Below, piece by piece: positions 15,945-23,248 of a DNA stretch of 57,728 nucleotides. The position numbers and the translations under genes were made by a program. The notes under the pieces are model-generated. The model was not told the origin of the DNA and made no database searches. It saw only the letters and a program-made list of their open reading frames with translations. The stretch is taken from assembly GCA_964607765.1 (NCBI GenBank), contig CAZSNT010000045.1, positions 1-57,728 on the forward strand, in the 5' to 3' direction. Source of the DNA: CAZSNT01 sp964607765. Lineage in GTDB: Bacteria > Verrucomicrobiota > Lentisphaeria > Oligosphaerales > JABHEG01. Positions within the stretch are counted from its first letter, which is position 1. Each line of letters begins with the position of its first letter.

Positions 15945-17561
15945 TCAGCCGCCGTCGCCCTTCGCTTCCTCGTCCCTGCGCGCGGAGAACTCCAGATCCC
16001 CGTCCGAGAGGCGCAGTTCCTGTTGGAGTCGGCGTTTGAGGCCGGGTGGGAAAGACGCAAGCACCTCCTTCACCATGTTCCGCTTCATCTGTGGGTAAGG
16101 CGGCAGTCCCCGGCGCTTGGCTGTATTGTCAATGAACTTCATGTACTTGCTGTAGAGGCGACGGGAAATGCGTTCGAACGTCACGGCGCGGTCGTAATCG
16201 CCGAGGGCGAGCGCGTAACAGGTCTGCATCAGGTACCCGCGTATCGCGGCCTGTGCCTGGTCGTAGGACGCCATGGCCATGTCGCCGGCCAGCTCTTTGA
16301 GCACAAACTCCTCCACCGTGCCGTAGAACCGTCCCGCACCGTGCTCCTTGCGCGCTCTGTCAAAGTACGTCTTGGCCTTCTTCTCCTGGCCGAACGTATA
16401 CAGGAGCACGATCGCATCGACGAGGAAGTTTACGTGCGCGCTCGTGACCTGCCTCTTGTCATCCTCGTACTTCGCCGCCGCGTCCCGGTAACTCCTGTCG
16501 ACGGCGTCCACCAACTCGATATTGGGGGTCCACTCCAGATGCTCGATGTCGTCAAGATGGATCAGACGCCCGCCCCGGAACGCGAAGAACAGCGACTGGA
16601 AAACCATGCGCTGGCAGCTGATCGACATCTCGTCTTCCGCCACAGCCAGCCCTTTGGTCGCCCAGAAGATGGCGTGCGCTTCGGGAAGACGCCAGTCCAG
16701 AGGACCGTAGCGCTGATTCAGTTCGTAGATGAGGGGCGGCTCCAGCTTGTACTGCTGCCGCAGCCAGCGATTGCGCAGGAACTGCACCGTCGCTTTCGCC
16801 AGGCCGGGCGACTGGGCGTCCAGCGCCTCCACGATGTCCGCATCCAACTCACCCGCCTGCCGGAACGTCTGTTCCAGCTCTATCCTGTCCATCGCACCGG
16901 TCAGTGTGAGAAGCTGCGTCTCGTCCACGCCGTTCATCTCGAAGAACTCCGCGAACGTCTCCGGGCTCGCGGCCAACCCCGCCCAGTCCACCGGCCAGGT
17001 CCCGCACGCCTTGATCATCTCTCTGGCGAACTGCGTTTTGTAGTAGCGGTTGGCATCGTCCAGGTCCTTGCCCATCTTGTGTTGGAAGATCCAGCCCAGC
17101 TCGCGAAACAGCTCCGGATCACCAGGATTGTAGACCAACGCCTCGTCCCGAATCAGCTCGATGCCGCGCTGAACCCAGCGCCAGCGATCCTCGAAGCTGG
17201 TGAAGGTCACGGAAATGTTGTAGGCCATGTTCCAGGCGAGGAACGCCGTGGCGCCGGTGAAACGCGGCTGCAGCTTGACAATCCACGAGGCCAACTGGCA
17301 CATCTCGAAGTAGCTGCCCTTGTCCTGTTTGCGCACGGCGCGCAGCCACAGCCAGTCTGCCAGCAGGCCTCGGAAGCCGCCGAGCGCAACCGTGGTGAAC
17401 GCCACGATGGGCGGCGCGTTCTCGAACGGCTGTGTGTCGGTCAGCTTCTCCTCGACCCGAACCGCGTTCATGCGGCTCTGCACCGTGGAGATCCCCACTG
17501 TCAGCGCCACGTAGAGCGCTGCCAGAGCCACGGCCACAGCGATGGTGCGCATCAGTTTCAT
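15945..17561 (-). CDS. Membrane-anchored helical-repeat-like protein, unknown
   Basis: This 538-residue protein has one N-terminal transmembrane segment (about 6-27) and then a long soluble, mostly helical part rich in Trp and aromatic residues (WLWLRAV, ELGWIFQHKMG). That suggests TPR-like repeats facing the periplasm. I do not recognise a family. Its ATG overlaps the stop of the ABC permease gene (17558-17561), so the two are translationally coupled and probably form one complex. A role as partner or scaffold of the permease is inferred. It converges with the DUF362 gene, 36 bases apart. Confidence 0.55.
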   Translation of the reverse strand: MKLMRTIAVAVALAALYVALTVGISTVQSRMNAVRVEEKLTDTQPFENAPPIVAFTTVALGGFRGLLADWLWLRAVRKQDKGSYFEMCQLASWIVKLQPRFTGATAFLAWNMAYNISVTFTSFEDRWRWVQRGIELIRDEALVYNPGDPELFRELGWIFQHKMGKDLDDANRYYKTQFAREMIKACGTWPVDWAGLAASPETFAEFFEMNGVDETQLLTLTGAMDRIELEQTFRQAGELDADIVEALDAQSPGLAKATVQFLRNRWLRQQYKLEPPLIYELNQRYGPLDWRLPEAHAIFWATKGLAVAEDEMSISCQRMVFQSLFFAFRGGRLIHLDDIEHLEWTPNIELVDAVDRSYRDAAAKYEDDKRQVTSAHVNFLVDAIVLLYTFGQEKKAKTYFDRARKEHGAGRFYGTVEEFVLKELAGDMAMASYDQAQAAIRGYLMQTCYALALGDYDRAVTFERISRRLYSKYMKFIDNTAKRRGLPPYPQMKRNMVKEVLASFPPGLKRRLQQELRLSDGDLEFSARRDEEAKGDGG

Positions 17562-18991
17562 CTTCGTATCACAAGCCCCAGTTCACGACGGGTCAGAATG
17601 AACATACCCAGCCCCGCGAGCAGTCCGCCGCGAAACAGGATCAGCACGAACACAGTCTTGGCCACCTGTCTCAACTCGATCAATCGGCCGGTCGCCAGGT
17701 CCGACGTGGCGTCGAAGTCGTCCACCGACACCACTACCCAGCTCGTGAGAATGGCTACACCGTGCAGCGCCCGGTCACTCACGCCCTTGTACACGCGGTC
17801 GCCGAACTCATTCGTCACCGGCGCATCCACTGCGCTCTGCACAAGCATACCGATGATCAGGTAGCAGACGCCGACAAACGCCGCCACGGGCGTGGAGAAC
17901 GCGGCGCCCACCATGCAGCCGAGAGCAGCGAGGAACGCCAGCTGACAGACAGCCAGTCCCACCGAGCGCACGTAGTTGGCCCCGAACCCCGTCACCGGCA
18001 CCATGAGCGTGGGACCGTCCTCCACCTGGAAGATCACGGACTCGCCTTGGGCATCAGCGTTGTGATAGGTCAGCACCACCGTGCCTTCGTCATCGATCAC
18101 GCCCGACCCCATACGCAGTTCGTGGAACGCGCCGCTGCGGGCGCGCACGGGCCGAACACTCATCCGCTGCCGCTCCGGGTCGGTGGGATCGAGAACGCCC
18201 CATTCGCCGTTCACCAGACGCTGAGCGTTGAGCGACTTGATATTGCCGACATAGTAGCGGTAACGCAGGGAAATGGGCTTCTCCGGATCCGAAACGCGAA
18301 CGTTGCGGAACACGAAATAGCGAACGTAGTCGGGGGGGACTTCCGTGCTCTTCGCCTTGACCTGGCGCAGGATCTCGTACATCACGGTGTCGCGGTCGTG
18401 TTTCGGGTCGATCGTGCCCGCTTCGCAACGTGCCTGGTACTCCCGCTTGGTCAGGTCCTCGAAATCCAGCTGCTCCGGCCTGTGCTGGCGCCGCCCCACC
18501 ATGACTTCGCTCTTCACGCGAAACAGCTCTTCGGCAGACAGCTCGCCCCGTGAAAGCCGCCATGTGACCAGTCCCCAGATCACGGCGGCGGCAACAATGA
18601 GCAACAGCACGTGCATCAGCAGCACGCCAAGCCACTTGCCGACCCAGACCAACCAAGGCGACGTCGGCTTGGTCACTACCAGATGCAGGTTGTAGGCTTC
18701 GATCTCACGCGACAAGTTCGCGCAGCCCAGCCACAGCGTGGCAGTTGATATCAGCAAGGTGACTACGCCCAGGGAATAGGTCAGACAGATCTGCACAAGC
18801 CCCCGTGCCGTGCCGTCACCCGACACCGTGATCGGCAACAACACCACGGCGAGCAGAATCAGCCCCAGCAGTACGTGGAACACGCGAGAGCGGATGCAGG
18901 ACCGCAGCGTCTGCTTGACCACTGCGCACAGCGCGCGGATCGCGTCGTTGCCGAGGATGTCGGCCGTGTTGCTGATAACATTCACCGTCAT
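17558..18991 (-). CDS. ABC-2 type transporter permease (NosY-like)
   Basis: This 477-residue membrane protein has a first transmembrane helix at about 36-58, further helices at about 72-92 and 115-145, and a large periplasmic insert (about 150-330). Several C-terminal helices (about 340-420 and 435-465) follow. The segment between helices 2 and 3 carries VVTKPTSPWLVWVGKWLG, a pattern typical of ABC-2/NosY permeases. The transported substrate is unknown. No ABC ATPase is encoded anywhere in this window, so the energising subunit must lie elsewhere. It is coupled at both ends by ATGA overlaps, with the DJ-1-like gene upstream and the anchored protein downstream. Confidence 0.75.
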   Translation of the reverse strand: MTVNVISNTADILGNDAIRALCAVVKQTLRSCIRSRVFHVLLGLILLAVVLLPITVSGDGTARGLVQICLTYSLGVVTLLISTATLWLGCANLSREIEAYNLHLVVTKPTSPWLVWVGKWLGVLLMHVLLLIVAAAVIWGLVTWRLSRGELSAEELFRVKSEVMVGRRQHRPEQLDFEDLTKREYQARCEAGTIDPKHDRDTVMYEILRQVKAKSTEVPPDYVRYFVFRNVRVSDPEKPISLRYRYYVGNIKSLNAQRLVNGEWGVLDPTDPERQRMSVRPVRARSGAFHELRMGSGVIDDEGTVVLTYHNADAQGESVIFQVEDGPTLMVPVTGFGANYVRSVGLAVCQLAFLAALGCMVGAAFSTPVAAFVGVCYLIIGMLVQSAVDAPVTNEFGDRVYKGVSDRALHGVAILTSWVVVSVDDFDATSDLATGRLIELRQVAKTVFVLILFRGGLLAGLGMFILTRRELGLVIRR

Positions 18992-19557
18992 CCACGCGCC
19001 TCGCTGCTGACAAGCATACCTTCACGGAGCTCTCGGGCGGCCTGTTCCCTGCCCAGCGTGTGCACCAGTGTCAGAGCAAACTCCAGGGCCGTACCCGGCC
19101 CGCGGCTGGTCACGATCCGCTCGTCACACTCGACGGTCGCTCCCGTGGGGGTGGCGCCCGACAGGCGCTCCTCGAACGAGGGATAGCACGTCACGCGCCG
19201 GCCCTGCAGCAGTCCGGCCGCGTGCAGCGCAATGGGCGCGGCACAGATCGCGGCAACATGCCGGCCGCTCTCCCACACGCGCCGCAGCAGCGCACACACC
19301 GCCGCGCTCGCTGCCAGGTTCGCAGACCCCGGCATGCCGCCCGGCAGCACAACCATTGCCAGGCGGTCGGGTGCCAGCGCCGCCAGCGTCGTGTCCGCCA
19401 TGATCTCGATCCCGTGCGCACCATTGACGCAACGCTGCTCCGTAATCGCCGCAGTCTCAACGTCGATCTCTGCACGCCGGAGCACATCGATGATCGTGAC
19501 GGCCTCGATCTCCTCGAAGCCCTCGGCCAGAAGCACTGCTACGCGATCAACCGCCAT
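18988..19557 (-). CDS. DJ-1/PfpI family protein
   Basis: This 189-residue protein shows the DJ-1 superfamily landmarks: the conserved Glu of LLAEGFEEIEA (about 15), VVLPGGMPG (about 70) and the nucleophile elbow AAICAAP with the reactive Cys (about 105). The closest bacterial relatives are YajL/ThiJ-type proteins, associated with glyoxal or methylglyoxal detoxification and oxidative stress; the exact activity here is uncertain. The start is ATG 19557, with GAGGAAGG six bases upstream, rather than the in-frame TTG at 19563. It overlaps the permease gene by four bases. Confidence 0.85.
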   Translation of the reverse strand: MAVDRVAVLLAEGFEEIEAVTIIDVLRRAEIDVETAAITEQRCVNGAHGIEIMADTTLAALAPDRLAMVVLPGGMPGSANLAASAAVCALLRRVWESGRHVAAICAAPIALHAAGLLQGRRVTCYPSFEERLSGATPTGATVECDERIVTSRGPGTALEFALTLVHTLGREQAARELREGMLVSSEARG

Positions 19558-19660
19558 GACCAACCTTCCTCAACTCCTGCGCCGCACCTCGATTCGGCGC
19601 TCAGACGTGTAAGACACGTATTGTATCGCTCGGGTCCATGTTTGGCAATAACACTGCTGC

Positions 19661-19795
19661 GGTCGTCCTCCTCTGTGCTTTTCGCTGGTTCTGCTGTAAC
19701 TTGCTCCGGATTCAGGCTCCAACGAGAGCGGAGTGAGCGCGAGTCCACCCGGAAGCGGCGGCGGCCATCCTGGACAATAGGGCAGTTAAGAGCAA
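19661..19795. repeat. Dispersed intergenic repeat, copy A
   Basis: This stretch is strongly similar to 26308-26439 in the same orientation. The best-conserved core is 19687-19795 against 26330-26439, sharing runs such as CTCCAACG, CGGAGTGAGCGCGA, GGAAGCGGCGG, GGCCATCCTGG and AGAGCAA. Both copies sit between divergently transcribed genes. No protein family is recognisable in either frame, so it is a non-coding dispersed repeat or a decayed element. Confidence 0.7.
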
Positions 19796-20012
19796 ACCGG
19801 AGGACTGATCCGACGCGGCCGCAGCTTCCGCAGCTGGCATGAGCGCACGCTGGGTGAACTGTGTGGACTTCACTCGGGGGCAGCCACGGTTAAGTACTTA
19901 TGGTTACATCGGATATGTTTCATTACTTCGTCTCTTTTCTGCTTGGTAAGACACACTTTTTTGTAAGCGTTAATAGCTGGACTGCTGGCTACCGTATCCT
20001 GCCTGGCCGGAC

Positions 20013-20085
20013 GTAGCGCTCTCCGGGCGGCGGCTTCCTGTCGTCGCGCTACGGGGGAAAGCCGCCGCCCAGAGAGCGGCGCTAC
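20013..20085. repeat. 73-bp imperfect palindrome (REP-like hairpin)
   Basis: The arm GTAGCGCTCTCCGGGCGGCGG (starting at 20013; first 20 of its bases shown apart from the last) pairs with CCGCCGCCCAGAGAGCGGCGC TAC ending at 20085, with a loop of roughly 20 bases. The pairing is interrupted by small bulges. No U-tract follows, so a terminator is unlikely; a REP-like palindromic unit is the best description. Confidence 0.6.
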
Positions 20086-20111
20086 TGTCGGAACAACCTT
20101 CCGGCACCAAG

Positions 20112-20135
20112 CTTAACGGTTACCTTAACGGTTAC
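20112..20135. repeat. Tandem 12-bp repeat
   Basis: CTTAACGGTTAC occurs twice head to tail at 20112-20123 and 20124-20135, just upstream of the large exported-protein gene and inside the MITE-like element. It could be a protein-binding site, but nothing else supports this. Confidence 0.5.
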
Positions 20136-20167
20136 GATATTTGGGCATTTACACGTAGAGATTTTCA

Positions 20168-23140
20168 GTGTCAATCAGTCATTGTGCTTTGTGTATGAGA
20201 GGGATAGCCGTGGCTGACCCCCTTTCCAAGTGTGATGCAAACCGAAGACGAGATGCACTTGCGTTCGTGCCAACGCTCGACGCACGGGGCGTTTGCAGCG
20301 CACACTTCGTGTTGCCTGCCCAGGGCCAGGCTTCCCATCGTGTGGCTGCCCTGGCCCTGTGCCTCGTTCTCCTCTGCGGCCTTGCCTCCTTCTGTTCGGC
20401 GGAGCAGAAGATCCCCCTTGCGGTAACGCCCGACTGGTCACCGCAGGATCTGCCGAAGCTCGAACTGGCGCTGGAGGGCATTCCCTACGCCGATCGCTGC
20501 CGTTCTGCGCCCGAGATACTGGCGGCCGCTGCCGCCGCCCATTCCCTGGGGGCCGAGGCGGCGTCTGACTGGCGGCAGCGGCTATACGGGGATGACACAG
20601 ACGCGGCCGCTGTGTTCCGGGTTTTCGGCCAGGTCTTCGTTGGGGAATACCGTAACGTCCTGAAGCTCTACCGTCCGTTCTCTCGCCGACGGATTAGCGT
20701 GAACTGGGCGGCTTTGGCTGAGTGGCTTGAGGCAGCCAAAGACAGCGGCCTGGATCAAGTCACGCGCGACGATGCAGCTGCCGTGTTGCACTTCCTTGCT
20801 GCACGTCCCTTCAGCCTGCAAAGAGCCCAGCCCAAGTCGTCGGCCCAAAAGCTGAGCCAAGCGCGGAAGGAGGTGCGTCAGAAGCTCGCGAGTCTGCTTG
20901 TGTCGGCCTCGGAAACCGTTGACCACCGAGTCGAAGTCCGCGGGATGTGTGGAATGCTGCGTTGGGCCTTCATGTACGGATGGCTCACTGATCCTCTCCT
21001 CGGCGCCGCCGTGGCGAAACTCACCCCCCATCCTGAGCGGCGGCGGCTGCTTCAAGAGCGTCTGGCTGTTCTGTCGGGCACGACGCAACCGGACGCTGTT
21101 CCCGCGGAGGCGCAGCGACAGCTCTTTCTGGGGCGACTGGCCGAAGGATCCGCAAAGGAAACACTCGGTTGGCTTCAGACGTTCAGGGGCGAGACGCTTC
21201 CTGAAGCGGGTGGGGGAGCGATGCACGTGATTACTGCCGCAGCAGTCAGTGCCATGCTGCACCCGCACGCAGCAACGGAGTGGGGCGAGCGACTGTATGG
21301 CGAGAACGCGGATCTGCTGGCCGCGTTCGCAGGGCTGCTCGATATCATGCATGGTCGTTACCAACCCCTGCTGAGTGTTGTCGCGGCTCTGAGGCGACAG
21401 CAGTTCTTTGCGGATTGGGGCGCGGTGGCTTGCCTTCTCAAGGACGCGGCTGGGCAAGTACCGTCACGTCGGAAGTGGCGGGACGCGGCCACTGCGGCAT
21501 GCCTTCTCGCTCTGATGCGTGGAGACGTTCTCGACTCCCCTGGTTTGCAGGCCATGGCAGCATTCAGTGCCGGGCCCGAGAGCGTGCGGAAGGCGGTCTG
21601 CGCCGCCTTCGCGGCTGCGGCGCGTGAACAGAAGCAGTACTGGGTCCTCGCGTCGCGAGTTGAGTCGTTTCTGAATCAGGCGCTGTGGCAACAGAAGCTC
21701 ACTGATCCCGTCCTGGCTGAGCTGCTAGTGGAGTTGACACCGTATGCTTCCTGGAAACAGACGCTGGCAGGCAGGCTCGAGTCTGCGGGATTGCACGGGC
21801 AAGCCGAGCGTGCGCACGAACTCGCACTCAGGGATGCTCCAATGGATCCCGAAGTTGTGATCAGAGCGTTTCGGGGACTGCTGCGTCTCGACAGAGCAGG
21901 CAGAGCGGTTGGGCTGATGCGCCAAGCGGAGCGCAACCTGCCGTACCCCGGACGCCGCCGTGTCCGCTTCTACTTCCTGAGCTGGCTTGCCTTGGATGCC
22001 CGCCGCGTCCGCGCCATCAGCCGAACGGGTGGCCATCTCGCCGGCGTACCCGCGCCAAGACACGGCGTCGGGGGCGTCCCCAGTCTTGAACAGGAGAAGA
22101 GGGCGCGCGTTCAGGCCGCCCAATTGAGCGGCAGCGTTGATGCCCTCTTCGGGCTAGGAGACCTCTACGCTGCCACGGGGAGACGTGATGAAGCGAGCGA
22201 GCACTTCACGGCCGTGCTTGGACAGAGCGAGGGGGCTGCAGTGAAGTATGCGGCATGGCTCGCGCTTGCTGAGATCTCGCCGGAAACGGCCTGGGAACAC
22301 GCCGCGGAGATGCGGAAGCTGTGCCAGAGCACGAATTCACTGGGCGACGTCAGGATTCTGGCGGAGAAGTTCTTCATAGTGGGCGTGGCTGCGGGGGATC
22401 TTGAGGGAGCGATTGCGTGCGCTGCAGGTTCTTTGGGCGATGGCACGAAGGCTGAAGCCCGGTTGGCGCTGAAGGCAACGATCGTCGCTGCTCACTTGCA
22501 CACAGCTGGCCTGGAACGAGCCCGCGAGCTGGCAAGGGGCTTCCATCGAGACGATCTATTGACTGGCGCTAACGAGGTCTTCCTGATGCTTGGGAAAGGC
22601 GAGCTTGGAATCGGGGATAGGAGCATCAGCCCCGAGCTGCGACGCTGTGCGGACAGGCGCATGGTGGCGGGGCTTGAGCCGTCGATGCTGTGGATTCTGG
22701 CTGCGTGCTCGACCTGTGATGGTGTGCCTTCTCTGAAGCTGCCGCACTCTACCCCGGCCGCTTGGGCTCAGATTGTGAGATGCGCACCACACGTGCAGAG
22801 CGACACGGTTCGCGAGCTCCTGTTGCATCTGACAGACGTCTGTCTGGCGTGGGTGGACAAGGAGGAAGTCGGCGCGCAGGCTCTCCCAGGCTTCATCGAG
22901 GCGGCGGCAGGAGTTCTTAGGAGCGCGTCAGACGGCGGCACTTTGGCAACGGCGAGCAGGCTCTTTGCAGCTTCCCTGAAACGTGCGCACGCGCATGGGG
23001 TGGCGCCGGAGAAGATCAAACCATGGGTTCGCTCAGTCCTTGTTGCTTTGGAGACAAAGAAGACGTCAGCAGATGCCGTCGTGGCGCTGAAGGAGGCAGT
23101 GGCTCGGTACTATCCTCAACTCGTGAAGGCGAGGCAGTGA
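20168..23140 (+). CDS. Large exported helical-repeat protein, unknown
   Basis: From this start the protein is 990 residues. The true start is probably downstream, because the first 18 codons overlap the right end of the MITE-like element. A signal-peptide-like segment (ALALCLVLLCGLASFCSA) spans about residues 61-79, so GTG at 20309 or 20342 would give a conventional exported protein. The mature part is almost entirely helical, with TPR-like pairs (QAERAHELALRDAPMD near 545; a GLGDLYAATGRRDEA unit near 663). No catalytic motif is recognised. It converges with the kinase gene, and a scaffold or envelope role is inferred. Confidence 0.6.
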   Translation: MSISHCALCMRGIAVADPLSKCDANRRRDALAFVPTLDARGVCSAHFVLPAQGQASHRVAALALCLVLLCGLASFCSAEQKIPLAVTPDWSPQDLPKLELALEGIPYADRCRSAPEILAAAAAAHSLGAEAASDWRQRLYGDDTDAAAVFRVFGQVFVGEYRNVLKLYRPFSRRRISVNWAALAEWLEAAKDSGLDQVTRDDAAAVLHFLAARPFSLQRAQPKSSAQKLSQARKEVRQKLASLLVSASETVDHRVEVRGMCGMLRWAFMYGWLTDPLLGAAVAKLTPHPERRRLLQERLAVLSGTTQPDAVPAEAQRQLFLGRLAEGSAKETLGWLQTFRGETLPEAGGGAMHVITAAAVSAMLHPHAATEWGERLYGENADLLAAFAGLLDIMHGRYQPLLSVVAALRRQQFFADWGAVACLLKDAAGQVPSRRKWRDAATAACLLALMRGDVLDSPGLQAMAAFSAGPESVRKAVCAAFAAAAREQKQYWVLASRVESFLNQALWQQKLTDPVLAELLVELTPYASWKQTLAGRLESAGLHGQAERAHELALRDAPMDPEVVIRAFRGLLRLDRAGRAVGLMRQAERNLPYPGRRRVRFYFLSWLALDARRVRAISRTGGHLAGVPAPRHGVGGVPSLEQEKRARVQAAQLSGSVDALFGLGDLYAATGRRDEASEHFTAVLGQSEGAAVKYAAWLALAEISPETAWEHAAEMRKLCQSTNSLGDVRILAEKFFIVGVAAGDLEGAIACAAGSLGDGTKAEARLALKATIVAAHLHTAGLERARELARGFHRDDLLTGANEVFLMLGKGELGIGDRSISPELRRCADRRMVAGLEPSMLWILAACSTCDGVPSLKLPHSTPAAWAQIVRCAPHVQSDTVRELLLHLTDVCLAWVDKEEVGAQALPGFIEAAAGVLRSASDGGTLATASRLFAASLKRAHAHGVAPEKIKPWVRSVLVALETKKTSADAVVALKEAVARYYPQLVKARQ

Positions 23141-23174
23141 CTGCAAAAGGGCCAACGGCGGCATTCACGCACTC

Positions 23175-23210
23175 GGGGTCAGCCACGGTTGAGTACTTTG
23201 CACTGACCCC
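23175..23210. repeat. 36-bp palindromic repeat related to the MITE-like ends
   Basis: GGGGTCAG (23175-23182) and CTGACCCC (23203-23210) form a perfect 8-bp inverted repeat around CCACGGTTGAGTACTTTGCA. The unit 23170-23198 matches 19871-19899 closely, and CTGACCCCCTTTCC is shared with 20215-20228. It lies in the gap between the convergent exported-protein and kinase genes. Confidence 0.6.
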
Positions 23211-23248
23211 CTTTCCCCAGCAAGCCGGAGGACTCCAGGCTCGGCAGT

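Larger units (their letters stand above)
19876..20222. mobile_element. MITE-like element with inverted GGGGTCAGCCACGG ends
   Basis: The left end GGGGGCAGCCACGG (19876-19889) and the right end CCGTGGCTGACCCCC (20208-20222) are inverted copies that differ by one missing base. The 347-bp interior has no gene but contains a long hairpin (20013-20085) and a 12-bp tandem repeat. A related compact copy lies at 23175-23210. This pattern fits a non-autonomous, REP/MITE-like element mobilised from elsewhere; no transposase is present in the window. Confidence 0.5.

Noticed and set aside
16023..17864. A 613-residue plus-strand frame opposite the anchored helical protein
   Set aside because: It crosses the junction of two coupled minus-strand genes and has no recognisable domain.
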